Assembly: GCA_031282985.1 (NCBI GenBank)
Contig: JAITCR010000006.1
Location: 1 to 44,662 of the forward strand
Direction of reading: 5' to 3'
From: Nitrososphaerota archaeon
GTDB lineage: Archaea; Thermoproteota; Bathyarchaeia; Bathyarchaeales; Bathycorpusculaceae
Length of the DNA stretch: 44,662 nt
Shown here: positions 15,651 through 23,964 of the stretch, one piece after another
How the letters are laid out: each line of letters begins with the position of its first letter
How positions within the stretch are numbered: the stretch's first letter is position 1
Made by a program: the position numbers and the translations under genes
The notes under the pieces: generated by a model
Databases searched by the model: none
What the model was told of the DNA's origin: nothing
The model's input: only the letters and a program-made list of their open reading frames with translations

Positions 15651-15842
15651 TTGTTAAAAATTAGTTTAAAATGTCCTGAATGTGGAAGCTTACTTAAAAA
15701 AGACAGCATAACATCATCATCATCTGAAGAAGTAATTATATGCACCGTTTGTGAAACGCAATACAAAACAGTAACAAACGCTGAGGGTAAAACCTGTTTA
15801 GAAATGTTTGTTTTTGAAGGAAACGACCCTGGCGAACTCTAA
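15651..15842 (+). CDS. Small zinc-ribbon protein (63 aa)
   Basis: Reads LKISLKCPECGSLLKK, then a Ser-rich loop, then ICTVCETQYKTV: two Cys pairs about 24 residues apart, a zinc ribbon. The TTG start at 15651 directly follows AAGGGAG, which is too close for an ideal ribosome-binding site, so the exact start is uncertain. Not further identifiable. Confidence 0.6.
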   Translation: MLKISLKCPECGSLLKKDSITSSSSEEVIICTVCETQYKTVTNAEGKTCLEMFVFEGNDPGEL

Positions 15843-15866
15843 CAACAACAACAATAACTTTGCAGA

Positions 15867-15936
15867 CAGGTAGGAGTTGACAGGGAACGAAAAAACCTAA
15901 AATTTCCCTGCAACTTTTATGGAGGAAACCTACCTG
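15867..15936 (+). ncRNA. Possible structured RNA element
   Basis: Outer arms CAGGTAGG (15867-15874) and CCTACCTG (15929-15936) enclose an inner hairpin CAGGGAA (15881-15887) / TTCCCTG (15904-15910) that extends with TTG/CAA past a bulged A. No open frame uses this stretch on the plus strand. It could be a small RNA, an attenuator or a processing signal. Confidence 0.4.
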
Positions 15937-16074
15937 CACACCCAATAACAATAGCCTGTTGTTTAAAAACTTGTTTTCCATACCCGATATATACCCAAAA
16001 AAGAATAACCTTAAACACCAACACCAACCACCACATAATAGCCAACTATTAATGGCACATTGGCAAGGTGAAAC

Positions 16075-16221
16075 ATGATGGTGGATAACTCTGGAGAAGA
16101 AAAGAAAGCCGCCCAAATAGCCGAAATAAGACAATACCTCATACACGCAGGAATAATAAAACCAACCCACAACAACGCCAACAGCAGTAACAGTAGCAGA
16201 CCTGTGGATGATAAAAAATAA
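16075..16221 (+). CDS. Small hypothetical protein (48 aa)
   Basis: ATG 16075 (or 16078) follows AAGGTG and a TATA box (GATATATA near 15986). The product begins MMVDNSGEEKKAAQIAEIRQ and has a short helix plus an Asn/Ser-rich tail. Promoter, ribosome-binding site and codon use support it. It sits convergent to the structural operon. No function can be named. Confidence 0.55.
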   Translation: MMVDNSGEEKKAAQIAEIRQYLIHAGIIKPTHNNANSSNSSRPVDDKK

Positions 16222-16330
16222 TGGCAGTTTGTAATACTAAAATTAGTTAGGATCCTTTTTGTTTGTCGCGAAAGGGTAACTTTTTGTTGCCAAAGGGGGG
16301 TATTAAGTTAAAAAAGGGTAGTGTTTATGG

Positions 16331-16546
16331 TTAAGTTTGTTTTGTTTTTATGGGTGTTTGGAGTTCGGCAAGTTTGGTTTCGAGTTCGCGGATTTTTTGG
16401 TCTTTTTCTGCGATTATTGCGTTGAGGGTTTGGCTGATTGATTGGGCTAAGTCGTCCATGCGTAAACTGATTCTTGCGATGGCCTGCTGAGTCTGCGGAC
16501 TAAACAGGGCTGCTGATTGTTGTTGTTGGGGTTGTTGTTGGGTCAT
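16331..16546 (-). CDS. Small coiled-coil protein, last gene of the structural operon
   Basis: The ATG at 16546 overlaps the stop of the hub-fibre gene (ATGA), so this is the true start; an upstream extension is only the shadow of that gene. The 71 aa begin with a Gln-rich MTQQQPQQQQ and then form a coiled coil (IIAEKDQKIRELETKLAELQ). It may be a fibre chaperone or trimerisation partner, given coupling to the fibre gene. Confidence 0.65.
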   Translation of the reverse strand: MTQQQPQQQQSAALFSPQTQQAIARISLRMDDLAQSISQTLNAIIAEKDQKIRELETKLAELQTPIKTKQT

Positions 16547-19500
16547 GTGTTTTTCACCTCGCGTAATTGTTGTTCTAGTTCTTCGATTTTTGCGACAAGT
16601 TTTGCAAGTGTAGCTGCGTGTTCGAGGGTTAAGAATGCGGTTGCTTCTTCTTGTTTGCCTGTGTTGCGTGTGTATTTGTCTAGCCATTCTTTTTGGTGTT
16701 CTGGGCAGGGTTGTTTAACTGATTTTCCGCAGGTGCAGATTATTTCGTCTTCTTTGCCTTTTTCAAGGTTGTAGGTTGTGTGGTAGAGGGTTTTTGTTGT
16801 TTCGTGTGTTAAAAGGTTTAATGCGTCTTGTTCGTTTTGGATTTCGCGGTTTACTTCTTGTCCGCTTAGGTTGCGTTCGCAGTTAAATCGATATTGATCT
16901 TTGTAGCAGGACATGGCGGTCCAGACGGAGTCGAAGTAATTGTTTTGGGAGCCTACGTTTAAGCCGCCGTATGCTGGTATTAGGCTGTTGTATAGTGCTA
17001 TGCTGTAGGGGCCGTTTGCTCTTAGGTGGGTTACGTCTAGGGCGCCGTGGCAGGTTATGTTGCCTGCTATGGTGGTGCTACGGGTCATGGTTACGTCGGT
17101 GAAGGTGACGGCGTTGTAGGTGTTTAGGTTCTGGTTAAACGGGTTGGAGGAGGGGCCGGTGAATGTGCCGGTTACTGTAACGTTGCCGTCTAGCGTTATC
17201 ATGTTGCCGCTACTGCTGTAGTGTATGTAACTGTTGTATCGTGAGGGGCTATAGATGTCTTCTGCTGTAACACCCCCCGATGCTGCCACGTAGCCGGCGT
17301 TAATGTGTACGCCGTAAATGTCCCGATAAGACAAGTTATAACTGCCCAAATCTATGTTATTGTTACTAGCAGGCACCAAAGGGTTGTTTAAAGTAATGTT
17401 TCCGCTGCCCGTGGGAGTGCTTAAGTATTTTGTGCCAACAAAGCCTTCGCTGATCAGGTTGTTGGCGTGTATGTGGCTCCATTTTGTAACTTTTTTGGTG
17501 GCCATGGCATAGGATGCAAAAAAGTTGACGGTGTTGTAGCGTTCGTCTGTGCCTTCTACACACCAAACAAACGGGCTGCCGCCTTCGGGTGCCCATCCGC
17601 ATTTTTGGGTGGTTCCATCCTTGTTTAGACCACCGTAGAGTAGTAGGCCGCCTTCGTAGGTGGAGTGTATTCCTCTGCTTTGAATATCGCCTCTTACAAG
17701 TATGTTGTAGCCTACCCCTAAAGTAGGGCCTACATCTACTCCATTGCTAACGGCGCAGCCGTAAATGTCAAACCAGTTTCCTGTTTCCTTATCGCTAAAC
17801 TTGATTACTGCGGATCGGTCAGGCCAATTGCCCGGATTAGTCCAGAGCCAATCGTAGACTTGATGTCGCACACCATCCTCAATAAGTATAGGCCACTTAC
17901 CCTTAACCACCAAATCCTCAGTAATATCGCCCCCATTCCAACTTGAAGAACCCCCACCACCACCACCAGAACCACCCCCACCAGAACCACCCCCAGAGTT
18001 ATCTTCAAGGGTCATTAAACGGCGTTCATGACCAATATTTATGGCGTTTTGTGGGTGTCTTGTCTGTCTAAGTCTTGCAGCGTTAATGTTTTGACCCCCA
18101 TTATGACGTACCACCTCCACAACCGTTAACCCCTCAAACCCGGCTTGATTAGGCTGCCCCGGAAACAATATGTGCTTCAAAGAAATAATACGACAAACCT
18201 CTGGCGTAACACCTGAACCAATATGATATTCAGGAGCCAACACGTAAACAAGCAAGCCAGCATACAACAAGTTAGACTGAAACTCACAAGTTAAAGTGTA
18301 CTTGCTAAAAGGGTCTTTACGAGATTGCACCTCCATATCAGCAACAGCTTGAACTTCCAATTGACTTTTAAGATCAGGCCGATAAAGACTTACCATTTTA
18401 CGACCATACTTCTGCTGACTCGATTTATCTTCGGATATAGCAAAAATTTCTAACGCTTCTGAAGAGGATATTGTTAAACCGTCAACCCAAAAATCACAAG
18501 AAAAATTAGTTCCACTAGCATTTAACCCGTTAGGATGGAATTCAAAAGCTATAGAGGTAATTATCCAGTTAAAACTTGTTTCAGGTCCAGTACTATCTAT
18601 TGATACCCATCGCCTATCTGGGTGACCAATAGTAAATTTAGAGGGCGTTGGTGCATTGTAGCCTAATACAAAATCGATTTTCTTCCACTCATTTTTATCT
18701 ATACTTTCTGTAACCCAACGCATCTTACGACCATTAGAGTCTGTTATTATAATTACAAAAAAGCCTTTATCAGATGCTAAGGTAGCAACATTGTTATGTG
18801 AAATATAGATGCTACAATTTTCGTAGGATATGTTACTGTAATCGATGTTTTGATAGTTAAATAATGGGAAATCAAATTTTATTTGAGGTCCAAAATTACC
18901 ATAAGGTGCTCCAGTAGTTAAATTGTTTTTATCCCAACTATGAGTAAGATTAATACATGATGCTTTTATTGATGCTGATCCAACAGCAAAAATGGAAGTA
19001 TCATCAGAAAGAATTAATCTTGTGGCATAATCTGAGGTTGCACTGTTTTTTGATAAATATTGTGCTGTTCTTTCGGTTAGGTGGTCTGCGAGTTTTCCGG
19101 CTTTAACTTTAACCCAATTGTAAATGTTTGAACCAATACGGCCGTTTGGATTTACTTCTAAAATGTTGTTTGTTTTTTCGCCAGGCAAATTGTACAGCAT
19201 GACGTTTGTGTTTGGAACATCAGCCAACGGGAACGCATACAAATGGCGGTCGTCTTGGTTTACAACATATGTGTATGAACTTTGTTCGCTGGCATCTTCG
19301 AATATGTCAATTAAATATCGGTCGGTAGATTCAAGCAACTTAATAATTGGCCCTTTGGTTCCAACTGGAAAAACATCCGCGTTTGGGTTACAGAAAATTT
19401 CACTACCCGAAGCAAGAAGAGCAACATTGATTATGTCGCCTATGTGTGCATCGCTAAAATTAGCTCTTTGAGGTAGCATTAAATTTACAAGGTCAGCAGC

Positions 19501-19776
19501 TATGTTGTTGCCGATAACTTTAACATATTTGCTTTTTACTGTTTGAGGTTTGCTTGGGTCGCTGTCTGAAAGAACATCTTCCACATATCCGCGAAGTAAA
19601 ACATGACCATCTTGTCCAAGTGTTACGGGTTGGCCTGCTTCTATTAGCTGAGAGCCACCGCTTTGATTGTCTAAAGTTAATATGTATGTAGCTACTGGAC
19701 CATCTATGTTTACTTCTAACTGTTTAGCAGCACCACTAAAATCTACACCATTTATAGATACATCAATTTTCTTCAT
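16543..19776 (-). CDS. Tail hub / receptor-binding fibre fusion
   Basis: A 1077-aa virion protein in three parts. Residues about 1-225 resemble baseplate-hub (gp44/GpD-like) N-termini: a beta domain with GQPVTLGQDGHVLLRGYVEDVL and VKVIGNNIAADLVNLML. Residues about 270-450 look like a carbohydrate-binding-type beta sandwich. A Gly/Ser linker near 600 leads to a fibre-like C-terminal half with repeated short beta motifs (NIDLGSYNLSYRDIYGVHI; FDSVWTAM). The end has a Cys/His cluster (CTCGKSVKQPCPEH) and a coiled coil. It probably joins tail tip to host-receptor binding. It starts ATG at 19776 and ends the late operon with the coiled-coil gene. Confidence 0.7.
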   Translation of the reverse strand: MKKIDVSINGVDFSGAAKQLEVNIDGPVATYILTLDNQSGGSQLIEAGQPVTLGQDGHVLLRGYVEDVLSDSDPSKPQTVKSKYVKVIGNNIAADLVNLMLPQRANFSDAHIGDIINVALLASGSEIFCNPNADVFPVGTKGPIIKLLESTDRYLIDIFEDASEQSSYTYVVNQDDRHLYAFPLADVPNTNVMLYNLPGEKTNNILEVNPNGRIGSNIYNWVKVKAGKLADHLTERTAQYLSKNSATSDYATRLILSDDTSIFAVGSASIKASCINLTHSWDKNNLTTGAPYGNFGPQIKFDFPLFNYQNIDYSNISYENCSIYISHNNVATLASDKGFFVIIITDSNGRKMRWVTESIDKNEWKKIDFVLGYNAPTPSKFTIGHPDRRWVSIDSTGPETSFNWIITSIAFEFHPNGLNASGTNFSCDFWVDGLTISSSEALEIFAISEDKSSQQKYGRKMVSLYRPDLKSQLEVQAVADMEVQSRKDPFSKYTLTCEFQSNLLYAGLLVYVLAPEYHIGSGVTPEVCRIISLKHILFPGQPNQAGFEGLTVVEVVRHNGGQNINAARLRQTRHPQNAINIGHERRLMTLEDNSGGGSGGGGSGGGGGGSSSWNGGDITEDLVVKGKWPILIEDGVRHQVYDWLWTNPGNWPDRSAVIKFSDKETGNWFDIYGCAVSNGVDVGPTLGVGYNILVRGDIQSRGIHSTYEGGLLLYGGLNKDGTTQKCGWAPEGGSPFVWCVEGTDERYNTVNFFASYAMATKKVTKWSHIHANNLISEGFVGTKYLSTPTGSGNITLNNPLVPASNNNIDLGSYNLSYRDIYGVHINAGYVAASGGVTAEDIYSPSRYNSYIHYSSSGNMITLDGNVTVTGTFTGPSSNPFNQNLNTYNAVTFTDVTMTRSTTIAGNITCHGALDVTHLRANGPYSIALYNSLIPAYGGLNVGSQNNYFDSVWTAMSCYKDQYRFNCERNLSGQEVNREIQNEQDALNLLTHETTKTLYHTTYNLEKGKEDEIICTCGKSVKQPCPEHQKEWLDKYTRNTGKQEEATAFLTLEHAATLAKLVAKIEELEQQLREVKNT

Positions 19777-19858
19777 AACTTTTTGCCTTCTATTTTTTAA
19801 ATTTTGTTTTTCGCAAGTTTAAAATAGGGAGAGTCAAACGTCTATAGTAGTGAATTAA

Positions 19859-20413
19859 TTGAAGTATCAAGTAACACAAAAATTGTCAATTCTATCTTTT
19901 GTCGTAACATCATTGTATATGATGGTCACTTTATCTGACGTTATGAAATATTTCGGAGAATGGGTTCTATATAATCCAGGGTACATGTTCTTTCCTCGTT
20001 CAAATGATTATTGGATCATTTGCATTTCGATAATGATTGCGTTGATATGTGTCACATCTATTTTGTATGTCATTAGTTGCCGTCAACGTAAACAACAAAC
20101 ACAAAAAAGATTAAAATTTACAACCACTAAATTGTTATTGATCCCATTAGTGATGTTAATTATTTATCCTTTGTTGGCATATTTTATATGGGATTATGCT
20201 TTTTGGCTTTATTGGAAATTCCCAACAATTATGGAATCCTATATGCAGAATTTTCCAATGTATGGATTGTTAGTTTATTGTATTATTGTACCTGTAATGA
20301 TTGTTATTATAAGTGTCTCATTTGTTGTGGGTCGTCATCAACGTCGCCAAGAACAACAACAGGCAGCCCAAAAACAAAAAGACCACCCAACATACACTGC
20401 TACAACTGACTAA
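19859..20413 (+). CDS. Four-helix membrane protein (cargo)
   Basis: Plus-strand gene inside the minus-strand late region. About four membrane helices are seen (near residues 8-28, 55-78, 96-120, 135-160), followed by a basic, Gln-rich cytoplasmic tail. TTG at 19859 is taken as start; internal Met codons at residues 21-22 are alternatives. It is opposed to the fibre gene, so it has its own promoter and resembles a moron. Possible role in the host envelope (superinfection exclusion or lysis), by inference only. Confidence 0.6.
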   Translation: MKYQVTQKLSILSFVVTSLYMMVTLSDVMKYFGEWVLYNPGYMFFPRSNDYWIICISIMIALICVTSILYVISCRQRKQQTQKRLKFTTTKLLLIPLVMLIIYPLLAYFIWDYAFWLYWKFPTIMESYMQNFPMYGLLVYCIIVPVMIVIISVSFVVGRHQRRQEQQQAAQKQKDHPTYTATTD

Positions 20414-20471
20414 CTGCTGCTGTTATTGTTTGTTGTGGCGCTAAATTTAATAGACGTTAACTATTTTCAGG

Positions 20472-20753
20472 ATGTGTGTTAGAATGAAGAAAGCTACAAT
20501 AACACAATTCAGCACCGCACTACAAGTTGGCTCAACCATACCGACAATAATAGGAATATACCTCTGCACAAAACTATTCTACGACAACCTATACCTAAAC
20601 AACATAGGAAACATTTTAAAACTTTCATCCCAACACACAAACTACCTCATAATAAGCATCATAACTATTTTGTTCTCTGCCGCTACATGCCTACTTATTG
20701 CAGGCACCAAACTAAACAAACAATCAACAAACTACCCTACAGACACAAACTAA
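20472..20753 (+). CDS. Two-helix membrane protein (cargo)
   Basis: A 93-aa protein with two hydrophobic helices (about 15-35 and 55-78: NYLIISIITILFSAATCLLI). ATG 20472 or the next Met (MKKATITQF) may start it. It follows the other membrane gene on the same strand by 58 nt. The pair may act together at the membrane; no family recognised. Confidence 0.58.
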   Translation: MCVRMKKATITQFSTALQVGSTIPTIIGIYLCTKLFYDNLYLNNIGNILKLSSQHTNYLIISIITILFSAATCLLIAGTKLNKQSTNYPTDTN

Positions 20754-20770
20754 CAAGAACAAAAACGTTT

Positions 20771-21448
20771 TCACAAAATTGATTTTTTATTTATAAAATA
20801 AATCTCTTTAGTATCCGTTTTATAAGACTCAACAGTATAACCAGAAATATTCGCCATCACCCTATCCTTAACTTGCCTACACTTCACAATAGCCGAACTA
20901 CTTCCACTAATAATATACGTATTAGGACTACGACTGCGAATCCTTGTTACTATCGTTTCTACTTCAACCTTTACAGTATCAACAGATTTTATGTAACTAT
21001 TTGTAAGCTCAATATTATTAAAAAGATCAGTTATTTCTTTAGAAATCTGTTCAGACGTTAACCCCCTTTCCATAATAACCGCAAAATATTTACCAAATAA
21101 CCCATTCTGAACAAACTGAGCAATATGTAAACCTTCATCACCAAACTTTTTAAGAACCCTTTCTCGCAACTTGTCACGTTTATCCTTATCTGCTTCAACC
21201 TTCCGAAGAGTTAACCCCATTTGAAAAAGCACACACAAATCACCATCTGTAACATAATGACGAAAAATGCTGTATTCTGTAGTACCCTTTTGTTCTTTCG
21301 CTGTTTCTATAACTTCCGAATCCTGAACAAAAGAAAGCTTATGATCTCTAAATTTACGCGCAACATCTTTAGCGGATTCTTTTGTCCAATTTAATAAAGC
21401 AGCAGTTACCCCTTCAGCCACTTGTTTTACTGGAGAATCAGACCCCAT
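20771..21448 (-). CDS. Unknown cargo protein (225 aa)
   Basis: I start at ATG 21448 (MGSDSPVKQVAEGV), which overlaps the end of the preceding gene by 11 nt. The protein is helical and charged in the first half (RKFRDHKLSFVQDSEVIETAKEQ) with a beta-rich C-terminus (YTVESYKTDTKEIYFINKK). The C-terminal strands recall a nucleic-acid- or ligand-binding end, but no family is recognised. Together with the 84-aa gene it looks like a two-gene cargo module between neck and tail genes. Confidence 0.65.
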   Translation of the reverse strand: MGSDSPVKQVAEGVTAALLNWTKESAKDVARKFRDHKLSFVQDSEVIETAKEQKGTTEYSIFRHYVTDGDLCVLFQMGLTLRKVEADKDKRDKLRERVLKKFGDEGLHIAQFVQNGLFGKYFAVIMERGLTSEQISKEITDLFNNIELTNSYIKSVDTVKVEVETIVTRIRSRSPNTYIISGSSSAIVKCRQVKDRVMANISGYTVESYKTDTKEIYFINKKSIL

Positions 21449-21692
21449 TAGGGTACTCTTCCAAATATAATGCAATACTTAAGGGATTATTATCTAAAAT
21501 AATTGTACTACCCGGCAGTATAGCCATATTGTCTATTGTCACAGGCTCATCAATATATTTATCATAAACTTTATTGCCATCTTTTTCTAAAACATAAGTA
21601 CCATCAGACGAAAAACCTAACTCTTCAAGAAGCAACATTTTGCTCTCTTTTGTCACACCTTTTAACTCTATAATTTGAGGCAATTTCGACAC
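21438..21692 (-). CDS. Unknown small partner protein (84 aa)
   Basis: An 84-aa protein with an ELKGVTKESKMLLLEELGF helix and a beta-rich middle (TYVLEKDGNKVYDKYIDEP), then ILPGSTIILDNNP. It precedes and overlaps the 225-aa gene, a size pairing like an antitoxin-toxin or regulator-effector set. No motif proves this. Confidence 0.6.
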   Translation of the reverse strand: MSKLPQIIELKGVTKESKMLLLEELGFSSDGTYVLEKDGNKVYDKYIDEPVTIDNMAILPGSTIILDNNPLSIALYLEEYPNGV

Positions 21693-21749
21693 TTAACAGC
21701 TATAACACATCTTTCACTTTAAAAAGTTTTGTTTTAAACTACCTTTAAA

Positions 21750-22199
21750 CTATCGATTAATGGGTCTTTGATATGAAGAAGCCATAGCAGTTTGCTGCTG
21801 ACTATACCACAGGTTAAATTGTTCACGGTTATAGCCTTGCTGTTGTCGTATGTCTTCTTCAAGTTTTTGAAACCTTTGACGCTGCTCCTCATAATACACC
21901 TGCAACTTTTGATACAACACCAAAGCCAAAGACATCAAACCCGCAGCACCCATCAAATTCCCGGCTGAAAGTTTACCTATACTTTTTTGAATCGATAAAA
22001 CTTCTCTGGCGCCAGGCACATACATTTTTGCTATACGTTTTCCAGCCTGCTCAGCACCCTTAATTTCCTCCCCTTCATTCTCCAAAAAACTAGCCGCTTC
22101 AGTTTTAGCCGCTTTAGTATCATCCAAACTGTCTTTGGTTTCAGCCCGCAACGCATCCAACTGCGAGCGATCAATAACAAGCATAATATTCTGACTCAC
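21750..22199 (-). CDS. Helical virion-module protein with hydrophobic segment
   Basis: A 149-aa, mostly helical protein with LMGAAGLMSLALVLYQKLQVYY as a probable membrane or buried helix and a long coiled coil after it (EEQRQRFQKLEEDIRQQQ). It lies just after the MuF-motif gene and before the cargo pair. It may be a small tail or ejection protein; at this size it cannot be a normal tape measure. Confidence 0.6.
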   Translation of the reverse strand: MSQNIMLVIDRSQLDALRAETKDSLDDTKAAKTEAASFLENEGEEIKGAEQAGKRIAKMYVPGAREVLSIQKSIGKLSAGNLMGAAGLMSLALVLYQKLQVYYEEQRQRFQKLEEDIRQQQGYNREQFNLWYSQQQTAMASSYQRPINR

Positions 22200-22201
22200 A
22201 T

Positions 22202-22558
22202 CTAACCCTCCACAACCACAAGCTCCCCATACAACAACCCAACCGCACCCTCCACCTTATTCCTCAATTTTAGTATACATTGACAATTAGGATGATAACC
22301 AACCAACCACACCTCCTCTCCAGCCTGCACAGCAAAAGGAAACTCAGACACAATAAACGGCCCACGATAGATTGAACCATCCAGTTGCTCACAATGCCCA
22401 CAACAACCCTGAGCCGCCACAAACTCATACTCAAACTCTAACTCTTCCGCACCAAACCCCTCCCTTTCACGATCCCCACAAATCTGCTCCACCCAATCAA
22501 GCTTACCCCAAATCTGCCCCAAATCACCAACAACCAAAATCGTCGGAGTAGCAAACAT
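22202..22558 (-). CDS. Small protein with MuF-type C-terminal motif
   Basis: The 118-aa protein has CCGHCEQLDGSIYRG, then FPF, then YHPNCQCILKL: the Cys pair / DG / HPNC(R/Q)C pattern of the C-terminal domain of MuF/SPP1 gp7-type head proteins. The main MuF-like protein is encoded separately at 30881-31648. So this is a second, stand-alone copy of the motif domain, placed among neck genes. It may assist head-neck assembly; its exact role is unknown. Confidence 0.6.
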   Translation of the reverse strand: MFATPTILVVGDLGQIWGKLDWVEQICGDREREGFGAEELEFEYEFVAAQGCCGHCEQLDGSIYRGPFIVSEFPFAVQAGEEVWLVGYHPNCQCILKLRNKVEGAVGLLYGELVVVEG

Positions 22559-22564
22559 ATTCTT

Positions 22565-22888
22565 CTAACCCGTACGTGAAACCAACAAATGCTGATACTC
22601 AGGATTAACCGCCACAGAAAAACCCCTAACCTGCAAATCTCTAACATACAACTGCAACGTATCAACAGACGTTTGAGGCTTAAGGCTTACTTGCCGCCGT
22701 ATTATTTTAGCCATATTCAAAACACCATTAATCACATTCATATCCATAGCATAAAGCTGCTCACGCGTCAAAGAGGTATCTTTAAATTTCTCCACTATTT
22801 TCCGCTCCAACTCAACCGCTTCAACCTCCTCACCAACATCACACAAAGCCCGCAAAAAATCCCTCAAACAAACAACCATCAACCCCAC
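22565..22888 (-). CDS. Hypothetical neck/tail-module protein (107 aa)
   Basis: Helical N-terminal half (LRDFLRALCDVGEEVEAVELERKI) and a beta-rich C-terminus (DTLQLYVRDLQVRGFSVAVNPEYQHLLV). It overlaps the previous gene by 10 nt and lies 6 nt before the next. Position suggests a head-tail joining or tail completion role. Not recognised. Confidence 0.62.
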   Translation of the reverse strand: MGLMVVCLRDFLRALCDVGEEVEAVELERKIVEKFKDTSLTREQLYAMDMNVINGVLNMAKIIRRQVSLKPQTSVDTLQLYVRDLQVRGFSVAVNPEYQHLLVSRTG

Positions 22889-23337
22889 ACCCCATAAATC
22901 GACTGATCATCACCATACGTATCAACAGTCAACTCTGTAATCTGCTCCTTCGCCAAAGTCGCCAAAACACTACGCATCTTCACCAACAAAGTATTCGCCG
23001 TTTTGTAGGTAACATTTCGAAATTGCCCCGCCGCATTCTTCTCCCGCACCACCAAAGGCAAAGGCGCATTATCACCCCCCGAATTCCAATACAAATTCTG
23101 CTTCAAATACACCCGCAAAGTAGCACTATCTATAGTAATTAAAAGCACAGTCAACTTATGCTTATGAGTATACGCCACCGGCTCCGTATAACCCGGAACA
23201 ACCCGAGGCTCCGCACAATCACCCCCATCAGTAGAATAATTATCCTCAGCCACCGATATTACCGGAAATGTCTGTGTTCCAATAGTCACTGACACAGGAC
23301 CATTACCATCATACACACTACTTTTAACACTCACCAA
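22879..23337 (-). CDS. Beta-rich tail-module protein (152 aa)
   Basis: The protein is beta-rich: VSVTIGTQTFPVISVAEDN, then AYTHKHKLTVLLITID, then a helix-strand end TLAKEQITELTVDTYGD. Phage tail-terminator or stopper proteins have this size, lie at this place and have a similar fold pattern, but I cannot confirm one. ATG at 23337 has AGGAGA a few bases upstream. Confidence 0.62.
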   Translation of the reverse strand: MVSVKSSVYDGNGPVSVTIGTQTFPVISVAEDNYSTDGGDCAEPRVVPGYTEPVAYTHKHKLTVLLITIDSATLRVYLKQNLYWNSGGDNAPLPLVVREKNAAGQFRNVTYKTANTLLVKMRSVLATLAKEQITELTVDTYGDDQSIYGVWG

Positions 23338-23397
23338 AATCTCTCCTAAACATCATCATTTTATGCTATTTTATTCTTGACATTTTATTTTTTTATG

Positions 23398-23892
23398 TTA
23401 TTGTTGTTTATAATCGGGTAAATCTTGATTTACCCGAGTTACCAAAATCTGCGTACAATAAACCAACTGTGTTTTATTTGCATGGTTTAAGTTTTTAACT
23501 GTTTTTTCACACCCAAACACAGAATTATTATAAAAAAACCTGCGAACCTCCTCAACAACCCGACCTAAAAGATCCATGTCAAAATGTAACCGATATTTAG
23601 GCGCATCAACCATCCACACCAACACCTCATAAACTTCAACCGCCAACAACGGCAACAAACACCCCTTAGGGTCTTTGTGAAATCTGCCTGCTTCACTGCT
23701 TAACTGCCTCACAGAAACAAGCACATCATACAAATTATTCTGCAAATTCGTCTTTAACATCACTGCCAAGTCATACCACTGCTCAACTTTTAAATAATCC
23801 TCAACCTTCCCCTCCCCGTCACTTGCAAGAATTGGACTACGTTTCAAAAAATTATCTAAAGCTGCTATTAACTCATTTAGTATTGTCGTCAT
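23398..23892 (-). CDS. Helical neck-module protein (164 aa)
   Basis: Almost all-helical: ILNELIAALDNFLKRSPIL, VEQWYDLAVMLKTNLQNNL, DMDLLGRVVEEVRRFFYN. It follows the connector-domain gene in the late operon. Likely a neck or adaptor component from position. Not recognised. Confidence 0.62.
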   Translation of the reverse strand: MTTILNELIAALDNFLKRSPILASDGEGKVEDYLKVEQWYDLAVMLKTNLQNNLYDVLVSVRQLSSEAGRFHKDPKGCLLPLLAVEVYEVLVWMVDAPKYRLHFDMDLLGRVVEEVRRFFYNNSVFGCEKTVKNLNHANKTQLVYCTQILVTRVNQDLPDYKQQ

Positions 23893-23964
23893 GCTTGCTA
23901 TCCTTCTTGCTGTTTACTTTTCAACTGCCCTCTGTCTGTTTGTTTGTTTGCAGCAGTTAGTTAG

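Noticed and set aside
15736..16170. 144-codon minus-strand open frame
   Set aside because: It is antisense to a zinc-ribbon gene and a supported small gene, crosses the hairpin element, and has Trp/Cys/Leu-rich noise composition.
16547..16687. N-terminal extension of the coiled-coil gene
   Set aside because: It overlaps the fibre gene's C-terminus out of frame, and ATGA coupling supports the later start.
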